Source: Proteiniphilum sp. UBA5267 (GTDB lineage Bacteria > Bacteroidota > Bacteroidia > Bacteroidales > Dysgonomonadaceae). Taken from it: 31,088 bases of DNA. Numbering within the stretch: the stretch's first letter is position 1; every line of letters begins with the position of its first letter. Location: assembly GCA_002411515.1 (NCBI GenBank), contig DHTF01000116.1:6647-37734 (forward strand), written 5' to 3'. Position numbers and translations under genes: made by a program. Shown one piece after another: positions 1-7,515 of the stretch. The notes beneath the pieces are model-generated. The model saw nothing but the letters and a program-made list of their open reading frames with translations, did not search any database and was not told where the DNA came from.

Positions 1-2634
1 AGCGAATTTCTCTGAAGGTAGTACCAGAAAGGAGTTGTGGTGGGCATAGGTGTTATAGATGCTGATATTCCAGATACCCATTCTGCCTTTTTTCTTGTAG
101 CGGTAATAGTTGAAGCTTAGATCGAGCCGCTGGTAATTGGGCATCTTGTAGTTGTTCCGTCGTTCAATATAAGGCTCCTTCACACCATGCATGTTGATAT
201 ACTCCTCCTCCGGCAGGGTAGTCCAGTTGCCTGTAGCATAGATCCAAGAAAGATTAAGGTCGAATTTGCGGTTGAACTTGTGCATAAAAACGGCGTTGAT
301 CTTGTGCCGATTGTCCTGTTTCGCCGGATAGCGTTTTCCCTGATTGATCTCTCCCCCGGGGAACTGCCGGTCTGTCCATGAGAGCGTGTAGCCAATCCAT
401 CCCGAACTGTTACCGATGCTTTTTTTTGCCATCAGTTCCACGCCGTATGATGTGCCAATCCCCTGTGCAACACGATCCTCCCATCTGCTGTTGCCCGTGA
501 GGATGCTGGCCCCGTCTTTATACTCCACCTGGTTGGACGATTTCTTGTAGTAGGTCTCTGCCGACAGATCAAAACCACGATATCTGCCATAGAGTCCCAC
601 CGAAAACTGATAGGAGGAGAGCGGTTTCACATTTTTGGTGATCGGCACCCATAAATCGTTGGGAGAGCTGAGGTAGCTGCTCTGCAACAAATGTACGTAC
701 TGGCTCATCCTGCCATAGGAGGCTTTCAGCGAGAGATCGTCCGACAGGAGATAGCGTGCCGACAGGCGGGGCTGAGCACTCAGATATGATTTTCCCTGTA
801 CGAAGAATCCTGAGAGGTGTAGACCGGCATTTACCCTCAGTAGCTGGCCTATATCCATTTCATCTTCGGCATACAGGGATAACTCTTTTACATTGATTTG
901 TTCATCGGCGTATGTAACGGTGTCATTTTTTATTTTTGACCCATCATTGTCTATCCGGAAAATGCGGCTTTCCTCGGGACGGAAGTTGTGATGTAACAAG
1001 GCAGTCCCAAAGCGGATCAGGTGATTATTGTTGTATGCATAGTCAAAATCGAGACGGTAACCTTTGTCTTCGATGCCGGATCGGTATATGGGGTTATAAA
1101 ATTGGTAAGTACTCACAAGTTCCTTTGTGCCTGTTTGCGGATCTGTGGTTGTATAGAAATCTTCATTTTTGGAGTAAAGCGAAATATCCGACCGGAAACG
1201 GCTATAAACCAGCGTGGTATTTGCGAACAGTTTGCTATTTACGGCGTAAGCCCAGTTAAGGGAAGCCATGCGTGTTCCCCAGCCTATGTTGATGTTTGCC
1301 GCTTCGGTATTATGCGTAGAGATGGGATATGTCTGTACTTCCGATGTTTCAGTTGCATTGGATGTCTCAACTTCTGGATAGGTATTTCCGTATCTTGATT
1401 CATTGTTGAAAAATAGTTTATCTTTTCCGCTGTACAAGCTTAGATAGAGCCGGCTTTTGTCAGAAAACCTGTGATTGACCTTTGCATTGAAATCATAAAA
1501 ATAGTAGCCGAAATCAATTTTGTCGTAGTTATCCGGGTTTTCTTTTTTGTTTCTCTTGTTCATGAAATACATTGCAGGTCGGGCAAGCAGGTCGAGATAA
1601 GTACGGCGGAGCGAGACCGAATAAGATGTTTTATCCTTCATGATGGGACCCTGGAGATTCAGGCGGGATGAGATCAACCCAATGGAAACCGCTCCCGATG
1701 TTTTCTTCATGTCTCCATCGTTCATCCGTACATCAACCACCGATGAGAGGCGGCCACCATAGCGTGCAGGAAAACTGCCTTTGTAGAAATCCATTGTTTT
1801 CACTGCTTCAGGATTAAAGGTGGAGAAAAGACCCAATAGGTGGTGCACATGGTATAGGGGGTTGCCGTCAACCAGATAGAGATTCTCATCGGCATTTCCA
1901 CCACGCACATATAGCCCGGCCATTGCGTCGGTACCTATTGCCACACCTGGCATCTGCTGCAGTGCTTTAATTACATCACTTTCGCCCATAAATGCCGGTA
2001 TTGCTTTTAATGTAGCGGCACGAAAGCTTATCTTACCGGTTTCTACATGTTGTATCGGATTCTTTAGTTCTCCCTCTACAACGACTTCTTTCAGGAGTGA
2101 GGAGGGTTGCAGGAAAAAATGGATCACCGTATCTTGCGTGGTGGTAAAAGAATACGTTTCCGGAGTATATCCCACGTAACTCGGGTGAAGTGATATTTTT
2201 CCTGGCGGGAGAGAGATACTGTAAAATCCGAAACTGTTACTGACAGTACCCTGTCCGGTAACAAGGTCAATGATGTTGGCGGAAATAAGTGACTCGTGTG
2301 ATTCCCGGTCGTAGATAAATCCACTGATGGTGATTTCCTTGGGCCGTCTTTTCAGGATGATATGCTTCGCACGAATAATAAACTGAATATCTGTTTTACT
2401 GAAAATTGTGTCCAGTACCTTCTCTATGTTTTCATCCTGCATCTTAAGTGATAAAGGAGAAACGTTTTTCAGTAATTCCGGGTTGTAAGAAAAACGATAG
2501 TCGGTTTGTGACTCAATTTGTTTGAGTATTTCGGTGACGGGTTTCTGCTCCATGCGGAGCGTGATTTTTTCTTGTCCGGATGCCTTTATGCAGAGGCAAA
2601 TGAACAGCAAGAAAAAAAGTGTGTAGTGCTTCAT
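1..2634 (-). CDS. TonB-dependent outer-membrane receptor with STN signalling domain (3' end off window)
   Basis: The frame is open from an ATG at 2634 to the left edge, giving 878 visible residues without a stop; the C-terminal end is missing. Residues 1-20 form a signal peptide. Residues about 25-95 match the secretin/TonB short N-terminal (STN) domain that contacts a FecR anti-sigma factor. About 101-180 is a carboxypeptidase-D-like regulatory domain, and about 205-305 is the plug, with LQQMPGV, YVRGGNADENLYLVDG and GSFPARYGGRLSSVVDV. The rest has the alternating aromatic pattern of a beta-barrel. The protein should import a ligand through the outer membrane using TonB energy and report its presence to FecR. 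It follows fecR by 36 bases in a sigma-FecR-receptor order. It looks more like the FecA/CarboxypepD-plug class than SusC, and no SusD gene is visible. The ligand cannot be told from sequence. Confidence 0.93.
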   Translation of the reverse strand, partial: MKHYTLFFLLFICLCIKASGQEKITLRMEQKPVTEILKQIESQTDYRFSYNPELLKNVSPLSLKMQDENIEKVLDTIFSKTDIQFIIRAKHIILKRRPKEITISGFIYDRESHESLISANIIDLVTGQGTVSNSFGFYSISLPPGKISLHPSYVGYTPETYSFTTTQDTVIHFFLQPSSLLKEVVVEGELKNPIQHVETGKISFRAATLKAIPAFMGESDVIKALQQMPGVAIGTDAMAGLYVRGGNADENLYLVDGNPLYHVHHLLGLFSTFNPEAVKTMDFYKGSFPARYGGRLSSVVDVRMNDGDMKKTSGAVSIGLISSRLNLQGPIMKDKTSYSVSLRRTYLDLLARPAMYFMNKRNKKENPDNYDKIDFGYYFYDFNAKVNHRFSDKSRLYLSLYSGKDKLFFNNESRYGNTYPEVETSNATETSEVQTYPISTHNTEAANINIGWGTRMASLNWAYAVNSKLFANTTLVYSRFRSDISLYSKNEDFYTTTDPQTGTKELVSTYQFYNPIYRSGIEDKGYRLDFDYAYNNNHLIRFGTALLHHNFRPEESRIFRIDNDGSKIKNDTVTYADEQINVKELSLYAEDEMDIGQLLRVNAGLHLSGFFVQGKSYLSAQPRLSARYLLSDDLSLKASYGRMSQYVHLLQSSYLSSPNDLWVPITKNVKPLSSYQFSVGLYGRYRGFDLSAETYYKKSSNQVEYKDGASILTGNSRWEDRVAQGIGTSYGVELMAKKSIGNSSGWIGYTLSWTDRQFPGGEINQGKRYPAKQDNRHKINAVFMHKFNRKFDLNLSWIYATGNWTTLPEEEYINMHGVKEPYIERRNNYKMPNYQRLDLSFNYYRYKKKGRMGIWNISIYNTYAHHNSFLVLPSEKFA

Positions 2635-2670
2635 ATTCTTCTTGGTCTACAACTCGTTATCAATGAACGG

Positions 2671-3492
2671 TCAATTTGTGATTTGTATCTGTGTATCTAA
2701 CGTGAAGTTGATAATGTTCACAATTTCAATGATGCCTTGTCCCGAGAATGAGGTTGTGAGTCTTAACTGCAACTCTTCTGCAGGTGCATATAGCTTCACG
2801 TTATAAAATTGTGAAAGCAGCAAGATTACCTGTTCGAGTGGGGCGTTGTTGAGTGTGAGTACATTTTGTTCGGCACTGTAAAAGATGGATGAATCGTCGG
2901 CGTACACATTGATTTCTTTTCCCTTCGTTTTATAATCTATACGCATTCCGGAGGAACAAAGAATCTGTACAGCGGGCGATTCCGGTGTGAAGAGTACTTT
3001 GCCCGAAATCACAGACAGCGCTGTTCCCTCATCGTACTCCGAAACGTCGAACACCGTCCCCAAAACAGTGATATTCGCTGTGGGTGTGGAAACTATGAAG
3101 GGTTTACTTTTGTCGTGTGCCACGCTGAAACGGATGTCCCCGCGCATGGAAACATACCGGGACTGATCGCCGAAATGGTGGTCGTATGTCAGTGCTGCTC
3201 CTTTCTGCATCACTATTTCAGTCTGATCGGGGAGGGTAAACTCTGTGTTGTCTGATTGTGCAAACAGATGCTTGGGACGGTTTCCAATCATTAATATAGC
3301 AATTCCTGTGATCAGTAACAACAGGACCATAGCTGCTACCCGTTTCAGAATCAACAAATGACCTGTTCGTCTGAATTCAGGAAGAGAATTACCCAGCCTT
3401 CTCCAGCCAGTGGAGGGATCGAACAATCCTTTTTGGTAGTGCTGTGCCACAAAGCGGACCGATTCATCCAGGTTATGCCTGTTCTTCTTCAT
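2671..3492 (-). CDS. FecR-family anti-sigma factor
   Basis: This 273-residue protein has a short cytoplasmic N-terminus, one membrane segment at about residues 49-69, a periplasmic FecR domain at about 85-175 (with RGDIRFSVAHDKSKPF and VLGTVFDVSEY) and a C-terminal DUF4974 domain at about 205-273 (LNNAPLEQVILLLSQFYNV). This is the usual architecture of Bacteroidota anti-sigma factors that hold an ECF sigma factor at the inner membrane and release it when the receptor's STN domain signals. It lies 72 bases downstream of the sigma gene and 36 bases upstream of the receptor gene on the same strand, which points to one signalling cassette. The N-terminal part lacks a recognisable full DUF4880 region, which is common in Bacteroidales members. 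Confidence 0.93.
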   Translation of the reverse strand: MKKNRHNLDESVRFVAQHYQKGLFDPSTGWRRLGNSLPEFRRTGHLLILKRVAAMVLLLLITGIAILMIGNRPKHLFAQSDNTEFTLPDQTEIVMQKGAALTYDHHFGDQSRYVSMRGDIRFSVAHDKSKPFIVSTPTANITVLGTVFDVSEYDEGTALSVISGKVLFTPESPAVQILCSSGMRIDYKTKGKEINVYADDSSIFYSAEQNVLTLNNAPLEQVILLLSQFYNVKLYAPAEELQLRLTTSFSGQGIIEIVNIINFTLDTQIQITN

Positions 3493-3564
3493 GCAATTAT
3501 TGTCAATGCCATTTGTGAATATGACGCAAGAAATGAGAAATCACCCACCCGAAAGCAGAAAAAT

Positions 3565-4074
3565 TTAGGCAAAAAAGAAAAGATATGCCTTGAAATCTTT
3601 GGAGCGAAGTGATTGCATGGCCCGGAAGATGTGATTTTCAATGGTTTTAACGGTCAATCCGGTTTTTTCGGCGATTTCTTTATAACTCATCCCGTCGCGT
3701 TTTGCCATCAGGAAGATTTGGCGACGACGCTCCGGAAGCTCGTCAATCATTTTCCAGATGCGGGCCTCCATTTCGGCGCGCTCTTCCTGTTCCTCTTCCA
3801 AAAGTAGTTGGTCGGGTGGGATCCTGTCGATGGAGGTGGTAGGTTTTGCATCACGAATGCGTGTCAGACAATTGTTCCGGACAGCTTTGTAGAGATAAGA
3901 TTTTACAGAGCTTACTGTATCCAACCGTTCTCTTTTATCCCACAAATGAACAAATATCTCCTGTACTACGTCTTCCGCATCCTCGCTGTTTCCCATAAAA
4001 TGAAGGGCATGTAGACAGAGCTGACGATAGTAGGTTTCGAAATACCCTGAAAATTGTTTTTTGGATACTTGCAT
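3565..4074 (-). CDS. RNA polymerase ECF sigma-70 factor, FecI-like
   Basis: The 169-residue product has sigma region 2 at about residues 10-75, including EDVVQEIFVHLW (34-45), and sigma region 4 at about 105-157, with LPERRRQIFLM followed by the helix-turn-helix YKEIAEKTGLTVKTIENHIF. Regions 1 and 3 are absent, as expected for the ECF group. Length is normal for the Bacteroidetes FecI-like family. The C-terminus ends in a phenylalanine-rich stretch, common in this family. It is the first gene of a minus-strand set with fecR and the TonB receptor, so it probably directs RNA polymerase to the receptor promoter when released by FecR. No TAnnTTTG housekeeping promoter was found upstream. Confidence 0.94.
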   Translation of the reverse strand: MQVSKKQFSGYFETYYRQLCLHALHFMGNSEDAEDVVQEIFVHLWDKRERLDTVSSVKSYLYKAVRNNCLTRIRDAKPTTSIDRIPPDQLLLEEEQEERAEMEARIWKMIDELPERRRQIFLMAKRDGMSYKEIAEKTGLTVKTIENHIFRAMQSLRSKDFKAYLFFFA

Positions 4075-4083
4075 TGATTATAA

Positions 4084-4123
4084 AGCAGTAGCAAGAAATC
4101 ATTCTTGCTACTGCTGTTTTTTT
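4084..4123. terminator. Strong hairpin between oxidoreductase and sigma genes
   Basis: A perfect 14-base-pair stem (4084-4097 with 4102-4115) has a 4-base loop. On the plus side it is followed by seven T (4117-4123), which read as an A-tract before the hairpin on the minus strand. On the minus strand the hairpin is followed by TTTATAAT. It lies just after the minus-strand oxidoreductase gene (ends 4141) and just before the sigma start (4074). Its likely job is to end oxidoreductase transcription; it could act in both directions. Confidence 0.75.
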
Positions 4124-4140
4124 ATTGATCTATTAACCTG

Positions 4141-5202
4141 CTATTTAACTGCGATCGTTTTTTTCTCTTTGCTGCTTTGGAATGCGAGTTCAATGATATG
4201 CATCACATTGCGGGCCTCCTCTGCTTTGACGGCTATCTCCGTTTTACCTAGTATGGCGTCGCGCAGGTTGATGAAGTAATCGCGATAATCGCCCTGCTCA
4301 CTCTCCAGCTTTCCTTTTATTTTCACTCCTTTGTATTCGGCATCGATGCTTCCCCAGATGCTCTCAGGTTCTCGTCCCCAGTCTTTTCCCTGTGGGATGG
4401 CGCCACCGTCCACTGTGGCTTCCTGCACGTCGAGCCCATACTTCACATAGGAACCGTTTGTGCCGTGTAGCAGGAAAGTGGGCCCTGGAATGCGGCAGAT
4501 CATGCCCGATTTCAGTGTGGCGGTGAAAGAGGGATAATGGAGGCGTACGTCGAAATGGTCGTCGGCTTTCGCCCAGGCACGCTGCGAATTGATTTCTGCC
4601 GTCACGGCGGTGGGCATGCCAAAGAACCACAATGCCTGGTCCACAAGGTGTGCCCCCAGGTCGTAGAATATACCCGAGCCGGGCAGGGGTTGTTCGCGCC
4701 AGGCGCCATTGGGGCGGGGATCGGTGCGATAGCGGTCGAAGTGAGTTTCGTAGTCCACAATTTCACCCAACAGTCCACTGTCGAGTAGTTTCTTTACGGT
4801 GCGTGTGTCGCTCGTAAAACGGCGGTTGTGATAGACGGTGAGAATCTTTTTCTGTCTTGCGGCCAGTTCAATCAGTTCATCGGCTTCAGCTACGTTGACG
4901 GTGAAGGGTTTCTCCACCACCACATGCTTGCCGGCCAGCAGCGCTTCCCGTGCCCAGCGAAAATGATCGGTGTTGGGGGAGGTGACAATGACCAGATCGA
5001 TCTCCGGATCGTCGATGATGCTCTTTCCGTCGGGCACGATTGCCGTAACGGGATAACGCTCTTCGATGAGCGCAATGCTTTTGGGTTTGGTGGTACTGAT
5101 CTTGGTCAGCTCATATCCTTCCACCACATCAATAAAGGGTGCATGAAAAACACGGCCGGAAAGTCCGTAACCGATAATGCCCGTGCGAATGTTGGTCGAC
5201 AT
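4141..5202 (-). CDS. Gfo/Idh/MocA-family NAD(P)-dependent oxidoreductase
   Basis: This 353-residue protein has an N-terminal Rossmann fold with the dinucleotide-binding loop GYGLSG at residues 11-16 and the family EKP motif at 97-99, whose lysine is a typical catalytic or cofactor-contact residue. The C-terminal alpha/beta domain contains a GIFYDLGAHLVDQALWFFG segment, the usual place of the catalytic His. It resembles the YdgJ/IolW group (scyllo-inositol-type dehydrogenases) and should oxidise or reduce a sugar or cyclitol in the cytoplasm. The true substrate cannot be read from the sequence. It appears monocistronic, with a candidate promoter at 5237-5244 and a hairpin terminator downstream. 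Confidence 0.9.
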   Translation of the reverse strand: MSTNIRTGIIGYGLSGRVFHAPFIDVVEGYELTKISTTKPKSIALIEERYPVTAIVPDGKSIIDDPEIDLVIVTSPNTDHFRWAREALLAGKHVVVEKPFTVNVAEADELIELAARQKKILTVYHNRRFTSDTRTVKKLLDSGLLGEIVDYETHFDRYRTDPRPNGAWREQPLPGSGIFYDLGAHLVDQALWFFGMPTAVTAEINSQRAWAKADDHFDVRLHYPSFTATLKSGMICRIPGPTFLLHGTNGSYVKYGLDVQEATVDGGAIPQGKDWGREPESIWGSIDAEYKGVKIKGKLESEQGDYRDYFINLRDAILGKTEIAVKAEEARNVMHIIELAFQSSKEKKTIAVK

Positions 5203-5236
5203 AGGTTATTTTTTTGGGTTATTGAATGTATGTGCT

Positions 5237-5244
5237 CAAAGGTA
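5237..5244 (-). promoter_or_regulatory. -7 element upstream of oxidoreductase
   Basis: On the minus strand this reads TACCTTTG, an exact match to the Bacteroidetes primary-sigma -7 consensus TAnnTTTG, 34 bases before the ATG at 5202. No good -33 TTTG is visible at the usual 19-21 base spacing, so support rests on the -7 element and its position. Confidence 0.5.
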
Positions 5245-5286
5245 GGCAATTTTGTGAAAGAATGAAGGAGTAGATAGGAAACAATT

Positions 5287-5865
5287 TTATTGCCCGGTCA
5301 GAAATTGTGCCAACTGATGGGTTGCCAACGCGCGGTGGCTTATCTGATTCTTCACGTCGTTGCCCAACTCTGCGAATGTTTGATCCTTTCCTTCGGGTAC
5401 AAAAACAGGATCATATCCAAAGCCGGCGTCTCCTTTTCTCTCTTCGGTGATTCTTCCATTGACCACTCCTTCAAAGAAATGCTTTTCATCACCCATCAGC
5501 AGTGCGATCACCGTACGGAAACGGGCATTGCGGTTGTTCACTCCCTCCAGTGCATGGAGAAGCTTTATCATGTTGTCCAGGGGGTTGCATGCTTCACCGG
5601 CATAACGCGAAGAGTAGACTCCCGGGGCACCGCCGAGCGCTTCCACTTCCAGTCCTGTGTCATCGGCAAAGCAGTCGTAGCCATATTTCTCTTTGATATA
5701 GCGTGCCTTGAGGAGCGCATTCTCCTCCAGCGTGGTCCCTGTTTCTTCAATCTCATCTTCACAATGAATATCGGCAAGACTGAGAATTTCTAACGATCCG
5801 TCTGTGATTTTCCGGATCTCCTCGAGTTTGTGTTTGTTGTTGGTTGCGAATACTATTTTCTTCAT
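5287..5865 (-). CDS. rdgB: XTP/dITP diphosphatase (RdgB/HAM1 family)
   Basis: This 192-residue protein matches the family along its whole length: substrate-binding TNNKHK at residues 8-13, metal-binding acidic residues near 39-41, catalytic DDTG at 68-71, [10 protein letters not shown] at 81-90, base-recognition GFGYDPVF at 148-155 and KNQISHRA at 172-179. It hydrolyses deaminated purine nucleotides (XTP, ITP, dITP) to monophosphates in the cytoplasm and so keeps them out of nucleic acids. The ATG overlaps the stop codon of the upstream lipoprotein gene in an ATGA arrangement (5862-5865), so translation of the two is probably coupled. All key residues are present. Confidence 0.97.
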   Translation of the reverse strand: MKKIVFATNNKHKLEEIRKITDGSLEILSLADIHCEDEIEETGTTLEENALLKARYIKEKYGYDCFADDTGLEVEALGGAPGVYSSRYAGEACNPLDNMIKLLHALEGVNNRNARFRTVIALLMGDEKHFFEGVVNGRITEERKGDAGFGYDPVFVPEGKDQTFAELGNDVKNQISHRALATHQLAQFLTGQ

Positions 5866-7253
5866 TGTCGTTGTTGCTTGCGTATTTGTTGTTCCCGTTG
5901 TTGTTCTTTCTGTTTGATGGCAGCTTCTCTTATGCGTTCCCGTTCCCGGAGTTCCTTTTCCCGTTGGCGAATCTTCTCCTTTCTTTCTTTTTCCCGTTCC
6001 TTTAACAGTTTTTCCCGGCTTTTGTTTGTGGCTGTTTGCTCTTTTTGTTGCAATGCTTCGGCGGCTTTTTGTTCAAGTTGCTTTTTCAACTCCTCCCTTG
6101 TTTGCGGTTGTTTCATTGCCGATGATGGCTGCGCTGATTGGGTGCCGGTTATGTCGGGATGCAGCGAAGGCTGGGGTATTGAATCGGTTGTCATCTTCCT
6201 GAATGAGGTGCGTTTCAGATAGGTCAGATAATAGTCCTGAAAGTGAGGTGTCTGTGCGGGATTGGTCAACAGTGTGGAATCTATGCTCAGCTCATTTGCA
6301 GACTGGCCGGCTGTTGTTGTTGCGTCGGGCTTTTCAGTCAGATCGGACTTCACAGTCGGGGTGGTTTTGTCTTGCAGCGCCAGTTGTGCCAGGCTGGCTT
6401 GTCGGTTGAATGCTGCCGGCATATTGAGTCCTTTCACGTCCTCAAAAGCCTGCCAGGCCATTGCCGTTTCACCGTTGAGTGCATAGATTTGTCCGAGTAA
6501 ATACTGGAGCCGCTTTTTCTGTATGAAATTTTTTTCCTGGTCAATGGTCTTTTTCAGCCAGGGGATGGCAGCAGTGTACTCTTTTTTGTGAATGAGTCTG
6601 GCGGCATATGTTTCCGTGTAAAGATCGTGCAGATGAGGTGGTATTGTTTTGCTTTGCAGTGCATAGAGCATGTTCCCGGCATCATAATCCCTGCCCATTT
6701 CCGTGTAGGTGCGCAGCAACCAAATCTCGGTTTCGGTAATCAATTCTTTGTCCTGGTTAAACAGTCGTTGCATTTGCATGAATACCGCCAACGCTTCTTC
6801 ATGATCTCCATTTTGCAGATGGGCTTTACCCAGCAGCAACCATGCTTTGTGAATGAACGGGTTAAACTCCTCCTGCTGGAGCCACTGCCTGAGTGCCTGT
6901 GTCTGTGGTTGTGACGGATCGCGTCGTGGCTTGGCCGAGATGGAATGCTCCCGGATGGCCTTCGATGTCTTTTCAACTACCGGGTCGAAAGGTCCGCCAG
7001 CCAACTTCTTATCCTGCACAGGTGCACCGGGATAAAAAGGAAGTAAGGCTGCGTAGTCTTCCGTAAAGGTTTCCGCCTGATTTTCCAGGATCTCATTGTA
7101 GGCCTTCTCTGCATTATAGTATATGTTGTAACGGGTAGTCAGTTCATGGTAGGCACGCGTGACAGGTGTGTTTCTTTGGCTGGAACAACCCATGCCGAGC
7201 ATCATTCCATACAGGATTATCACACAATATAGGGAATTAATTTTAGCCGTCAC
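5862..7253 (-). CDS. PorW/SprE-like TPR lipoprotein with charged C-terminal tail
   Basis: The product is 463 residues from a GTG start. Residues 1-22 are hydrophobic and lead to Cys23 (GMGC), an imperfect lipobox, so an anchored lipoprotein is likely. Residues about 27-135 ([27 protein letters not shown], a PRRDPS segment, EEFNPF) recall the N-terminal domain of PorW/SprE, a lipoprotein associated with type IX secretion and gliding. TPR-like helices follow at about 135-290, then a Ser/Thr/Pro/Gln-rich linker, then about 80 residues almost wholly of K, R, E and Q that should form a long charged helix or coiled coil. Known PorW/SprE proteins are longer, so this may be a shortened paralogue or a related TPR lipoprotein with another role. 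It overlaps rdgB by 4 bases. Confidence 0.72.
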   Translation of the reverse strand: MTAKINSLYCVIILYGMMLGMGCSSQRNTPVTRAYHELTTRYNIYYNAEKAYNEILENQAETFTEDYAALLPFYPGAPVQDKKLAGGPFDPVVEKTSKAIREHSISAKPRRDPSQPQTQALRQWLQQEEFNPFIHKAWLLLGKAHLQNGDHEEALAVFMQMQRLFNQDKELITETEIWLLRTYTEMGRDYDAGNMLYALQSKTIPPHLHDLYTETYAARLIHKKEYTAAIPWLKKTIDQEKNFIQKKRLQYLLGQIYALNGETAMAWQAFEDVKGLNMPAAFNRQASLAQLALQDKTTPTVKSDLTEKPDATTTAGQSANELSIDSTLLTNPAQTPHFQDYYLTYLKRTSFRKMTTDSIPQPSLHPDITGTQSAQPSSAMKQPQTREELKKQLEQKAAEALQQKEQTATNKSREKLLKEREKERKEKIRQREKELRERERIREAAIKQKEQQREQQIRKQQRQ

Positions 7254-7515
7254 TGTTTACCTGTTTTGCGAGTTTATTTCTCTTACATCATAACTCGAAA
7301 AATAGGTTTTTATTGTTTTGAAGAGCCTTATCCATACAATGTATGGCTCATTTTGTGTAATTTTTGTATCAGAATGAATCGCTGGTCTCATTTGTCTGGC
7401 ACAAGATGTGATATCCACAAAACCAGGGTTGGTGATGTCGTCTGAAAAGTATATCTTGCACTGTTTTTTATTGTGCAGGATTTACTTGTCTATCAAAATC
7501 AATCATTTCAACCAT
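7254..7515. promoter_or_regulatory. Divergent regulatory region with palindrome at 7332-7346
   Basis: This 262-base region separates the minus-strand lipoprotein gene from the plus-strand GH32 gene. It has no convincing ORF. CCATAC (7332-7337) and GTATGG (7341-7346) form a perfect inverted repeat around AAT, with an additional AGCC/GGCT pairing possible outside. It is followed by T-rich sequence containing TAATTTTTG (7358-7366), one base off the -7 consensus. The palindrome could be an operator for fructan control or a small hairpin. No clear -33 element is seen. Confidence 0.35.

Noticed and set aside
2634..2670. Calling the left-edge receptor SusC
   Set aside because: It has an STN domain and CarboxypepD-plug layout but no SusD partner is visible and the SusC signature was not found, so only the broader class is stated.
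5290..5793. A 167-codon plus-strand reading frame opposite rdgB
   Set aside because: rdgB has all family motifs; the opposite frame has none.
5920..6120. Repetitive-looking sequence at the end of the PorW-like gene as a DNA repeat
   Set aside because: The pattern is explained by the low-complexity K/R/E/Q coding tail; no exact tandem unit is present.
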